Origin: an uncultured Spirochaeta sp.
GTDB taxonomy: Bacteria; Spirochaetota; Spirochaetia; DSM-27196; Alkalispirochaetaceae
Direction of reading: 5' to 3'
Assembly (NCBI GenBank): GCA_913030605.1
Contig: CAJWEZ010000035.1
Coordinates: 1 to 46,250 of the forward strand
Length of the DNA: 46,250 bases
In this document: positions 34,170-41,561 of the stretch, in pieces
Layout: each line of letters begins with the position of its first letter
How positions within the stretch are numbered: position 1 is the stretch's first letter
Position numbers and translations under genes: made by a program
The notes under the pieces: generated by a model
Databases searched by the model: none
Told to the model about the DNA's origin: nothing
The model's input: only the letters and a program-made list of their open reading frames with translations

Positions 34170-34661
34170 TCACTTCCCATGCGTACGGACAGCATCCTGC
34201 AAGAGATGAAAGATCGCGTCGCGACCGTCGGCGTTGAGAATCGCGTCGAGGACCTCGTTGTGCTGGTACACCGTGATCAGCGTCTCCAGCATGTCGCCGA
34301 TGAGCTTCTTCTCCTTCAGCGCGAACATCGAGATCATCTGGACCGGAATCGCCTCATCAGGATCACCCATCGACTGGAACCGCACAGGATTCTGCAGTCG
34401 TGCGAAGAGGATGACTGACGACTGCACGTGTTCCGCGTCGGTATGGGGAATCGCAATCTTGTGCCCCGGCATGGGCAGACCCGAGGGATGGATCCGCTCG
34501 CGCTCCAGGATCGCCTCCACGAACGAGTCGTGACAGTACCCGGCATCCACAAGATGCCGGGCCATTGTCGTCAACGCCTCTTCGCGGGAACCGACCTGCA
34601 GATTGTCCAAGATGCATTCCGGTTTGACCAGATCACTGAACTGCAGGGACGTGGACGTCAT
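34170..34661 (-). CDS. PTS sugar transporter subunit IIA (fructose/galactitol family)
   Basis: A 163-residue IIA domain of the PtsN/fructose/galactitol fold. The phosphorylated histidine is H73 in GHKIAIPHTDAEHV; REEALTTMARHLVDAGY and FVEAILERERIHPSGLPMP precede it. AAGGAG lies 5 nt before the ATG at 34661. The gene sits 11 nt downstream of IIC and directly before EI. A far longer open frame in the same phase runs over the IIC gene but is not coding. Confidence 0.9.
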   Translation of the reverse strand: MTSTSLQFSDLVKPECILDNLQVGSREEALTTMARHLVDAGYCHDSFVEAILERERIHPSGLPMPGHKIAIPHTDAEHVQSSVILFARLQNPVRFQSMGDPDEAIPVQMISMFALKEKKLIGDMLETLITVYQHNEVLDAILNADGRDAIFHLLQDAVRTHGK

Positions 34662-34672
34662 GAAAACTCCTT

Positions 34673-36055
34673 TCAATCCTCTTGGGCGCCGGCGATGCGC
34701 TCCCAGCTCTGCCGGTTTCGACGGAACATCGTCCACGCAACGATGAGAGCCACCAGGATGATGCCGTTTCCGAGCCAGAAACTGTTGGCCGCCCAGGTAA
34801 AGAGTCCGGCGAGCCAGTTGCCGCCGTCGACCATGCTGGTGATCGTGCTGGCGCCCTCCGGGAACTCGAAGTTGGCGCTCTGTGCCACCTGCGTGTGGAC
34901 CGCCGCGATCGCGTTCATGATGTAGAGCGTCGGGATCATGACGATCGTACTGGTAATCGTGGCGCGAACAACGTTTCCGCGAACGATCGGAACCATCATC
35001 GCCACCATGAAGGGTATCGTGGCCAGGTCGCCGAACGGCAGCACGCGGTTGCCAGGCAGAATCACCGCCAGGAGCAGCGTAATCGGAACCATGAGCAACG
35101 ACGTCGCGATCGACGTGGGATGCCCGATCGCCACGGCGGAATCGAGACCGATGTAGATCTCGCGGTTTCCGGCGCGCTTCTGCAGGAACGACCGCGCCGC
35201 CTCCGAAAGCGGAATCAGTCCCTCCATGAGCAGCGACACCATCCGCGGCATGAGAACCATGACCGCCGCGAGAGAAATGCCCACCTGCAGCACCTTGGTG
35301 ATCCAGCTGGTGAAGGCACCGTCGCCGGCGTACGCAATCAACGCGATGATTCCACCGATGAGCAGCCCCTGAAGGACCGGCTCGCCGAAGACGCCGAAGC
35401 GTTTGCGGATCGCCTCGGGATCGGCTTCCACCTTGTTGAGCCCCGGGATCGCGTCGATCGCCTTGTTGACCACCATCGCCGGAAGCACGAAGGCGGTGGA
35501 GAACCCGTGGGGCAGCGAGATGCCCGGCATACCCATGAGTTTCTGCACCGCCGGCGCCGTCCAGTCGGCGAAGAACAGGATCACGGCGGCAAAGAGCAAC
35601 GCCGAGACGAGCCCGAGCCAGATATTGCCGGTGATCGCCTGCACCATGGCGCCGACAAACGCGAAGTGCCAGAAATTCCATATGTCAACGTTGATCGTTC
35701 GGGTCACGCGGGAGAACAGCAGAACGAGGTTGAGCAGGATGACCGTCGGTATGATCAGCGCCGCGATGTCCGACCCGAAGGCGATCGCCGCCGCCGCCGG
35801 CCAGCCGACATCGATGATGCTTAGTTCGATGCCAAAGCGGTCAACCATCGCCTGTGCGGCGGGACCAAGGTTGTCGAACAGGATTCCCAGGACCACGCCG
35901 ATCCCGACGAACCCCACGCCGACCATGAGACCGGATCGCAATGCCTTGCCCGGTTTGGCGCCAAACACGATCGCCAGAACGAAGATAACGATCGGTAGAA
36001 ATACGCTTGCGCCCAGATCCAGAAAGAACTGGACAACACTCTGAATCGCCTCCAT
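34673..36055 (-). CDS. PTS sugar transporter subunit IIC (galactitol family)
   Basis: A 460-residue membrane permease of the GatC family, with about ten to twelve hydrophobic segments. Recognisable text includes GLMVGVGFVGIGVVLGILFD (near residue 42), IDVGWPAAAAIAFGSDIAAL, VDIWNFWHFAFVGAM and GDLATIPFMVAMMVPIVRGN. It carries the sugar through the membrane while IIB phosphorylates it. AGGAGG stands 5 nt before the ATG. It is the first gene of the six-gene PTS operon. The operon holds no dehydrogenase, aldolase or kinase for the imported sugar phosphate, so the sugar cannot be deduced. Confidence 0.88.
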   Translation of the reverse strand: MEAIQSVVQFFLDLGASVFLPIVIFVLAIVFGAKPGKALRSGLMVGVGFVGIGVVLGILFDNLGPAAQAMVDRFGIELSIIDVGWPAAAAIAFGSDIAALIIPTVILLNLVLLFSRVTRTINVDIWNFWHFAFVGAMVQAITGNIWLGLVSALLFAAVILFFADWTAPAVQKLMGMPGISLPHGFSTAFVLPAMVVNKAIDAIPGLNKVEADPEAIRKRFGVFGEPVLQGLLIGGIIALIAYAGDGAFTSWITKVLQVGISLAAVMVLMPRMVSLLMEGLIPLSEAARSFLQKRAGNREIYIGLDSAVAIGHPTSIATSLLMVPITLLLAVILPGNRVLPFGDLATIPFMVAMMVPIVRGNVVRATITSTIVMIPTLYIMNAIAAVHTQVAQSANFEFPEGASTITSMVDGGNWLAGLFTWAANSFWLGNGIILVALIVAWTMFRRNRQSWERIAGAQED

Positions 36056-36073
36056 GTGTGCCTCCTGGAGGTC

Positions 36074-36101
36074 ATGGTAAACCCGATCCGCGTATTGTCA
36101 A
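36074..36101 (-). promoter_or_regulatory. Promoter of the PTS operon
   Basis: Minus-strand consensus TTGACA (36096-36101), 16-nt spacer, TACCAT (36074-36079). Transcription should start near 36067, leaving a leader of about 12 nt that begins with the AGGAGG site (36061-36066). Confidence 0.65.
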
Positions 36102-36109
36102 CGAAAAAA

Positions 36110-36146
36110 TGCAAATGCTTTGCAAAATATTGCAAACGCGTTTCAA
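36110..36146 (-). promoter_or_regulatory. Phased TGCAAA repeats and LacI-like palindrome upstream of the PTS promoter
   Basis: TGCAAA occurs at 36110, 36121 and 36131, 11 and 10 bases apart, i.e. on one face of the helix. The last copy merges into TTGCAAACGCGTTTCAA (36130-36146), a near-perfect palindrome around AAACGCGTTT that resembles LacI/CcpA-type operators. All lie just upstream of the -35, a position typical of an activator or looping repressor. Confidence 0.5.
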
Positions 36147-36164
36147 CCGTTCCGGTGGCAGGTG

Positions 36165-37562
36165 TCACTTGCTCACGGAACGCTCACAATCACAGGCGTC
36201 GGCGGCGACCCACCCGCTTGCCCAGCACACCTGCAGGCTGAACCCGCCGCTCTGGCGGTTGAAATCGAGCAGGTCGCCGAGGACCGCCACGGAGGGCCAC
36301 TCCCGGAGGCGCATCGTCGTGAAATCCACTGCCGCGGGATCCAGACCGCCGCTGGAGACCACCGCCTTCTCCTGGCCCATGAGCCCGCCGTACGCGGCAG
36401 GCATTCCCCGGAGCGCCTCAACCAGGCGACGGCGGCGGACCCGGGAGAGCTCTGCGACCCGCCCACCGGGATCCACGTCGGCGACATCGCACACCGCATC
36501 GACGAGGCGCGCCGATACCAGGTCGCCCAGCACCCTGCGGACTGACCGGGCGCCGGCGCCGCTGGCGGCGTCGCGAATGCGCCGGTCGATCGACTCCGCG
36601 TCGTACCCCGGCAGCAGGTCGACGATCAGTCGCAGGTGCTGGTCCCGGGCGAGATCCCGAATCGACTCGGCGGCGTTCAGGACCGCCGGACCGCTCAGCC
36701 CGAAATGCGTGAACAGGACCTTTCCACGGCGGCTGTACACGCGGCGGGCGTTCCCCCACGCGGATCGGTCCCGGGCGTCGGGCACCCTGGTATGCTGCTC
36801 CCGGGGGAGAACCTCTGCGTGGAGTGCGGCGTCGCCCAGGGCCAGCCCCTGCAGCCGGCGCACCCAGGCGTCGGACACGCGAATCGGCACCAGCGACGCC
36901 TCCGGTCGTCGCACCGGGAGCCCCAGCTCGGAAAGCCACGCGAACCCGTCGCCGGTGGATCCCGTCTCCGGCCGAGACGCGCCGCCCACTGCCAGAAACA
37001 CCGCCGTGGCGCGAACCTCCTCACCCCGGTGGGTCACCACGCCGCGGACCGCACCGTCCTCGACGAACAGTCCGGTTACCCGACGGTCGCGGCGGACCGT
37101 CACGCCGCCGTCGTCCATGTAGCGCTCCAGCACGTCGCGGACCGAGGCGGCGGCGTCGGTGACGGGAAACACCCGCTGCTCCGCCTCCACCTTCGTCTCG
37201 AGACCGTAGCGCCGAAGCAGCGACCGAATGTCATCGGGACCAAAGCGGGCGAAAAGACTGTGGAGATACTTGCCCCGGTCGCCGTAGCGGGCGGTGAGTT
37301 CGTGGCGGTCGGACAGGTTGCTGGTGAGGTTGCAGCGACCGCCGCCGGAGATGAGGAGTTTTCGCCCCAGCTCCGGGTTCCGCTCCAGAAGCAGAACCCG
37401 GCACCCGCGTTCCGCCGCCCGTCCGGCGGCGATCATCCCCGCCGGGCCACCGCCGACAACCACCACGTCCCATGCAGCGCCTTGAGACCCAGGATCGACG
37501 GCGTGTTTGCGCGTGCCTGCCCGCGTTGGGCGGCGCCCCCCGACGTGTTCCGCTCCCGCCAC
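36165..37562 (-). CDS. BaiN/HI0933-family FAD flavoprotein
   Basis: A flavoprotein of the HI0933/BaiN family, 465 residues from the GTG at 37562. The FAD loop DVVVVGGGPAGMIAAGRAAE begins at about residue 32. The family signature GRKLLISGGGRCNLTSN (near 66-82), FFAVGG-type turn VFLAVGGASRPETGSTGDG and the C-terminal GGFSLQVCWASGWVAA are present. Enzymes of this family reduce ring double bonds in some hosts, but most members have no known substrate. The first ~25 residues look non-homologous, so a start closer to the FAD loop is possible. It begins 3 nt after the exporter gene and is probably co-transcribed. Confidence 0.85.
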   Translation of the reverse strand: MAGAEHVGGRRPTRAGTRKHAVDPGSQGAAWDVVVVGGGPAGMIAAGRAAERGCRVLLLERNPELGRKLLISGGGRCNLTSNLSDRHELTARYGDRGKYLHSLFARFGPDDIRSLLRRYGLETKVEAEQRVFPVTDAAASVRDVLERYMDDGGVTVRRDRRVTGLFVEDGAVRGVVTHRGEEVRATAVFLAVGGASRPETGSTGDGFAWLSELGLPVRRPEASLVPIRVSDAWVRRLQGLALGDAALHAEVLPREQHTRVPDARDRSAWGNARRVYSRRGKVLFTHFGLSGPAVLNAAESIRDLARDQHLRLIVDLLPGYDAESIDRRIRDAASGAGARSVRRVLGDLVSARLVDAVCDVADVDPGGRVAELSRVRRRRLVEALRGMPAAYGGLMGQEKAVVSSGGLDPAAVDFTTMRLREWPSVAVLGDLLDFNRQSGGFSLQVCWASGWVAADACDCERSVSK

Positions 37563-37565
37563 CGC

Positions 37566-38354
37566 TCAGCCCACCACGCCGAAGAGCTTGAGTGCGGTGA
37601 GGACCACGGCGGCCACGATCACCCAGCGAATCGCTGCGGTGCCCCGGCGCATTGCGAATCGCACGCCGATCAGCGCTCCGGCGACGTTTCCCAGACCGAG
37701 CACCACGCCGTGGAGCCACAGCACCTGTCCGTAGAACGCGAAAATTCCCAGGGCGAACACCGAGTACAACGCCACGACCAGCAGCTTCAGGGCGTTCGTC
37801 TTGACGAGGTCAAATCCGAACAGGCCCTGGATTCCAACGATCAGGAGAAACCCCACCCCGGCCTGAACGAATCCCCCGTAGAACCCGATGGCGAAAAATG
37901 AGGCCACGGTGAGAAGAGGGCGCCTGATACGGGAACGGTCAGAGCCACTCGCGTCGTCGGCGTCCCCGGTGACGTCGGCGGGGCGGAAAAAGAGCGTTGC
38001 GAGCATCAGAAGCAGAACGATCCCCAGGACGATGTCGAACACCCGGGGATCGATCTCCGCGGCGATCAGGGCTCCGGCGACGGAGCCGACAAACGCCGGC
38101 AGGAGCATGGGGGCCGACTCCCGCAGGGTGAACACACCCCGCTGGCGGAACCGGGCGGCGCCGGCGGCGCTCTGCATCACCACGGCGACGCGGTTGGTGG
38201 CGTTGGCCACCGTGGACGGAAGCCCGGCGAAGAGCAACGCCGGAATGGTCAGCAGTGAACCGCCGCCGGCGAGCGTATTGATGAACCCGGCGATAACGCC
38301 GGCACCGAGGATCGCGGCGAGCTGGAGGAGGTTGAGATCGAGGGTCTGGTCCAT
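37566..38354 (-). CDS. TauE/SafE-family exporter
   Basis: A 262-residue membrane protein of the TauE/SafE (DUF81) family with about eight hydrophobic segments. It opens with LAAILGAGVIAGFINTLAGG (residues 11-30), the family's first signature, and its second half repeats it (VASFFAIGFYGGFVQAGVG). Members export sulfite or organosulfonates, among other anions; the substrate here is unknown. The ATG at 38354 follows a TACGCT box by 6 nt and has no Shine-Dalgarno. It is divergent from the SDR gene with 63 nt between starts. Confidence 0.87.
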   Translation of the reverse strand: MDQTLDLNLLQLAAILGAGVIAGFINTLAGGGSLLTIPALLFAGLPSTVANATNRVAVVMQSAAGAARFRQRGVFTLRESAPMLLPAFVGSVAGALIAAEIDPRVFDIVLGIVLLLMLATLFFRPADVTGDADDASGSDRSRIRRPLLTVASFFAIGFYGGFVQAGVGFLLIVGIQGLFGFDLVKTNALKLLVVALYSVFALGIFAFYGQVLWLHGVVLGLGNVAGALIGVRFAMRRGTAAIRWVIVAAVVLTALKLFGVVG

Positions 38355-38360
38355 GGCAGC

Positions 38361-38389
38361 AGCGTACCGCCCGGCTCGGGTATCTACAA
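38361..38389 (-). promoter_or_regulatory. Predicted leaderless promoter of the TauE gene
   Basis: Minus-strand TTGTAG (38384-38389), exactly 17 nt, TACGCT (38361-38366), ending 6 nt before the ATG at 38354. Its -35 overlaps that of the divergent SDR promoter. Confidence 0.55.
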
Positions 38390-38411
38390 GCGTGCCGTGT
38401 ACTGGTAGACT
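38383..38411 (+). promoter_or_regulatory. Predicted leaderless promoter of the SDR gene
   Basis: TCTACA (38383-38388), 17-nt spacer, TAGACT (38406-38411), ending 6 nt before the ATG at 38418. It shares its -35 block with the opposing TauE promoter. Confidence 0.5.
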
Positions 38412-38417
38412 GGTGAC

Positions 38418-39095
38418 ATGGCAGAACTATGCACGATTGTCGGCTGCGGTCCCACGATGGGTCGCCAGATCGCCCGGGTCTTTGCCGCCGAGGGATTCGA
38501 CCTGGCGCTGATCGCCCGGACCGAGGAGACGCTTGCGTCGGTTGCGCAGGAGGCGCGGGATGCCGGTGCCGGCACCGTGATCACCGCGACCGCCGATGTC
38601 ACCGACGAGGATTCGATCCGGAGTGCACTGGAGACGGTGCAGTCCCGCGCCGGCGTTCCGGCGGTGGTGGTCTACAACGTCGCGACGATGGTCAAGACGC
38701 CGCCGAGCGAACTCACGGCACAGGAAGTCATCGAGACCCTGCCGGCGATGTTTTTCGGCGCCCTGTATGCAACCGCGGCGGTACTGCCGGGAATGCGGAC
38801 GCGGGGATCGGGAACGCTGCTCTACACCGGCGGCGGATTCGGAATTCTTCCGGCTCAGTTTACCGCTTCGCACTCGGTGGGCAAGGCGGCGCTCCGGAAC
38901 TGGGTCCAGAACCTGCACGAGGAACTGAAGCCTGAGGGAATCAACGTCGCCACCGTCACCATCACCCGACCTGTGACCGAGGGCGGGCCCTACGACGGCG
39001 CCACGATCGCCCGGCACTACCTGCGCCTTCACCGCCAGGCGGCGCAGACCACCCCCGATCAGTGGGAGTGGGAAGTCATTCACCGGGAGCTGTAG
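38418..39095 (+). CDS. Short-chain dehydrogenase/reductase fold protein lacking the catalytic tyrosine
   Basis: A 225-residue protein with the SDR Rossmann fold. The cofactor loop reads IVGCGPTMGRQIARVFA (residues 7-23) rather than the usual TGxxxGIG. The segment that normally carries Y-x-x-x-K reads SHSVGKAALRNW: the lysine is K156, but the tyrosine position (152) is histidine, and the usual catalytic serine around residue 137 is in the text YTGGG, also without serine. The NNAG strand is YNVAT. It is therefore unlikely to be a classical oxidoreductase and may bind NAD(P) in a non-catalytic role or use another mechanism. No Shine-Dalgarno; the start follows a TAGACT box by 6 nt. Confidence 0.78.
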   Translation: MAELCTIVGCGPTMGRQIARVFAAEGFDLALIARTEETLASVAQEARDAGAGTVITATADVTDEDSIRSALETVQSRAGVPAVVVYNVATMVKTPPSELTAQEVIETLPAMFFGALYATAAVLPGMRTRGSGTLLYTGGGFGILPAQFTASHSVGKAALRNWVQNLHEELKPEGINVATVTITRPVTEGGPYDGATIARHYLRLHRQAAQTTPDQWEWEVIHREL

Positions 39096-39186
39096 CGTTC
39101 GGAAGCGAGGGGCGGAGCAACCGGCACGGTCGGCGTGCCACCACCCCGACGCACCCGCTGCGGGGCCCCCCTGCGTGCTGACGCCG

Positions 39187-39897
39187 TCAGTGCGGGTTCT
39201 CGCCCCACGCGATCGTCACGTCCACCACCGACGCCAGCCGGTTGAGTTCCTCGGTGGTGTGATAGAGTTCCGGCGCGGTCTCAACACGCGTCTCGGAGCC
39301 GTCGCTGACAAATCGCCGCGCGCTGTGACGCGCCGCGGATACCACCACGCCGCCGTCGTCGCCAAACTGGAGTGTCCCGTGGCAGGTACACACGTAGGTC
39401 TCCTCGGGAGACTCCACGGCGACGAAAAACACCGTGCCCCGGACCCCCGCGACGGTGGAGGGCGTACGGATCGCAAAGGTGTCGCCGTCGCCGCTGCCCA
39501 CACTCTGCAGCTCGTCGAACACCGCGGCAAACCGGCCCCGCTGAACGTCGATGGCGTCGTCGCGATTGTTGAGATCGAGGACCAGTTCCGTGTCCTCCCG
39601 CACCTGCAGGATGTTCCCCGTCCCGAACACGATTTCCGCCTGGCCGTCGGATCCGGTCACGACGCGGGACCCGGCCGGAACCTCGTCGCCGATCGCCGCC
39701 GGGGCGCCGTCAACCGACACCTCACCGACCAGAAACTCGATCCGGGGTACCGCTGCCTCCGCTCCTGACCCCGTACCCGCCGGCGTCGGTGCCGGCGCGG
39801 TGTCCTGTTGCCCCGACGCGGGGACGACCACGGCGATCAGAACCAGCAAGGCTCCGGCGAGCGCCATCACCCGCTGCCTGCTCAATTGCTTACACAT
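39187..39897 (-). CDS. Exported FecR-domain protein
   Basis: A 236-residue protein with an N-terminal signal or anchor (RVMALAGALLVLIAVVVPAS, residues 9-28), a Pro/Ala/Thr linker and a FecR domain from about residue 50: IEFLVGEVSVDGAPAAIGDE, AGSRVVTGSDGQAEIVF, and FAIRTPSTVAGVRGTVFFVA near 145. Two cysteines (VCTCHG) sit near residue 172. FecR domains in spirochaetes are often free-standing envelope proteins and not linked to sigma factors; none is nearby. The ATG at 39897 follows a TATGTT box by 6 nt. The gene is divergent from the MATE pump. Confidence 0.8.
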   Translation of the reverse strand: MCKQLSRQRVMALAGALLVLIAVVVPASGQQDTAPAPTPAGTGSGAEAAVPRIEFLVGEVSVDGAPAAIGDEVPAGSRVVTGSDGQAEIVFGTGNILQVREDTELVLDLNNRDDAIDVQRGRFAAVFDELQSVGSGDGDTFAIRTPSTVAGVRGTVFFVAVESPEETYVCTCHGTLQFGDDGGVVVSAARHSARRFVSDGSETRVETAPELYHTTEELNRLASVVDVTIAWGENPH

Positions 39898-39903
39898 ACA
39901 CTC

Positions 39904-39909
39904 AACATA
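39904..39909 (-). promoter_or_regulatory. Start-proximal -10 box of the FecR gene
   Basis: TATGTT on the minus strand, ending 6 nt before the ATG at 39897. The -35 region is weak. Confidence 0.45.
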
Positions 39910-39963
39910 CCGCGTTTCGCCGCCGTCGACTGCCCCCAAACGACTGCCCCCGATCGACTGCCC

Positions 39964-39992
39964 TTGAGCCGCCGGCTGCAACAGGATACGGT
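39964..39992 (+). promoter_or_regulatory. Predicted short-leader promoter of the MATE gene
   Basis: TTGAGC (39964-39969), 17-nt spacer, TACGGT (39987-39992), ending 10 nt before the ATG at 40003, for a leader of about 3 nt. Confidence 0.45.
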
Positions 39993-40002
39993 TGCGCTAC
40001 CG

Positions 40003-41412
40003 ATGCAAACGACCGCCACGCGATACGCGTTTCTTCCACGACTGATCCATCTCGCCCTGCCGATCGCGCTCCAGACGCTAATGATGACGGCGCTGAACCT
40101 GGCGGACACGTTTATGGTCGGCCAGCTCGGCGAGGTCCAGATCGGGGCGATCGCCCTCGGCAATCAGGTGTTTTTTCTTCTGATGCTGTTTCAGTTCGGC
40201 GTGGGCGGCGGCGGCGCGGTGTTCGCCTCCCAGTTCTGGGGGCGCCGTGATGTTCCGGGAGTACGCCGCGCGCTGGGCCTGTCGCTGGTGATCGGTGTGA
40301 GCGGTGCCGCTGTCTTCACCGCCGGTGGAGTCGGAGTGCCCGGCCTGTTGCTGTCGGCGTTCACCAACGACGCTCGGGTCATCGCCACCGGGGTCCCGTA
40401 TCTGCGGATCGTGGCGGCGAGCTACGTGTTTACGGCGGTGAGTATGGGCTACACCCACGCCCTGCGGAGCACGGGCGATACGCACCTTCCGATGTATGCC
40501 ACCGGTATTTCCATCACCCTGAACATCGCTGGCAACTACATCCTCATTTTCGGAAAACTCGGTCTGCCCGCCCTCGGCGTCACGGGCGCTGCGATCTCCA
40601 CCGCCGTCGCCCGGCTCATCGAGATGATCATCATTCTGGTGGTCGTCTATCGACGCCGTGGTCCGACTGCGGCGCGGCTCCGGGAGCTCACCGACTGGGA
40701 CCGGGAATTCGCCGTTCGCTTTTTGGGGCGAGCGAGTCCGGTGGTACTCAACGAGCTGCTGTGGTCCACAGGCTTTACCATGTACACGGTGGTGTTCGGG
40801 AGAATGGGCACAAGCTATCTCGCGGCGTACAACATCGCCGACACCGTCGGCCGCCTGCTGCTGGTGATCTTCATCAGCACCGCTCAGGCCACCGCCGTGC
40901 TGATCGGAAACGAGATCGGCGCGGGACGGGAAGAGGATGCGCGTCGCATGGGGCATACGATCATGCGCTCCGTGCCGATCGTCTCGGCTATGGTAGGGAT
41001 CGTGGGGTTTTTTGTGGTTGCACCGCTGGTGCCCCATCTGTTCGCGGTATCCGCCGAAGTACGCGGCCTCATCCGGCAGTTCCTGCGCCTGTTTTCGGTG
41101 CTGATGGTCGTGAAAACGGTGAACCTGCACGTGATCGTCGGGATACTGCGCGGTGGTGGTGATACGCGGTTCGCGCTGGTTATCGACATCGCGCCCCTGT
41201 GGATCATCGGGGTTCCGGCGGCGATGGTGACGGGACTGGTACTGGAGCTGGCGGCGCCGGTTGTCTATCTGGCCCTCAACTTCGAGGAACTGACGCGCCT
41301 GGTGGCGTCCTGGCGACGGGTGGTGTCCGACCGCTGGATCCACAACCTGACCAGCCCCGCCTTTGAGCCGCTGCCGGGCATCGAGGCCGCCGGCGCACCA
41401 CCTGTCGAGTAG
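40003..41412 (+). CDS. MATE-family multidrug efflux transporter
   Basis: A 469-residue, twelve-helix exporter of the MATE family, which expels cationic drugs or metabolites with Na+ or H+. The opening LIHLALPIALQTLMMTALN then ADTFMVGQLG (about residues 14-40) and the internal repeat VVLNELLWSTGFTMYTVVFG and YNIADTVGRLLLV in the second half match the two MATE_efflux halves. The start at 40003 was chosen over an upstream extension because it gives the family N-terminus and is preceded by a TACGGT box 10 nt away. No Shine-Dalgarno is evident. It is convergent with the E2 gene. Confidence 0.9.
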   Translation: MQTTATRYAFLPRLIHLALPIALQTLMMTALNLADTFMVGQLGEVQIGAIALGNQVFFLLMLFQFGVGGGGAVFASQFWGRRDVPGVRRALGLSLVIGVSGAAVFTAGGVGVPGLLLSAFTNDARVIATGVPYLRIVAASYVFTAVSMGYTHALRSTGDTHLPMYATGISITLNIAGNYILIFGKLGLPALGVTGAAISTAVARLIEMIIILVVVYRRRGPTAARLRELTDWDREFAVRFLGRASPVVLNELLWSTGFTMYTVVFGRMGTSYLAAYNIADTVGRLLLVIFISTAQATAVLIGNEIGAGREEDARRMGHTIMRSVPIVSAMVGIVGFFVVAPLVPHLFAVSAEVRGLIRQFLRLFSVLMVVKTVNLHVIVGILRGGGDTRFALVIDIAPLWIIGVPAAMVTGLVLELAAPVVYLALNFEELTRLVASWRRVVSDRWIHNLTSPAFEPLPGIEAAGAPPVE

Positions 41413-41415
41413 GCT

Positions 41416-41561
41416 GTATACAGCAGCGTGTTGCAGCCGCGGAGCTATCTCCCTTCTCAGCCGGTACATGGCGATCCCGGGGCCTGTTGAGAGCACAAAA
41501 ATGGCCCAAGTCACCACCGGGAGGTGACCTGGGCCGTATTCTGCAACACGATTCTGTATAC
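41416..41561. repeat. 21-bp imperfect inverted repeat enclosing the MATE/E2 intergenic region
   Basis: The arms 41416-41436 and 41541-41561 match as inverted repeats at 18 of 21 positions: GTATACAG, three unmatched bases, CGTGTTGCAG. They begin just after the MATE stop and end on the E2 stop codon, enclosing 104 bp that contains the terminator hairpin. The left arm also belongs to a 12-bp palindrome GCTGTATACAGC (41413-41424). Confidence 0.75.
41497..41535 (-). terminator. Rho-independent terminator after the E1-E2 operon
   Basis: Read on the minus strand, a 13-bp stem with one mismatch (arms 41523-41535 and 41503-41515) and a 7-nt loop is followed by TTTTT at 41497-41501. It ends the E1alpha-E1beta-E2 transcript. 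Confidence 0.85.

Noticed and set aside
34662..35681. Extension of the IIA reading frame upstream over the IIC gene
   Set aside because: It is His/Arg/Gly-rich without domains, and the ATG at 34661 has a good Shine-Dalgarno.
39123..39139. GGCACG/CGTGCC hairpin after the SDR gene as a terminator
   Set aside because: The stem is 6 bp and no T-run follows.
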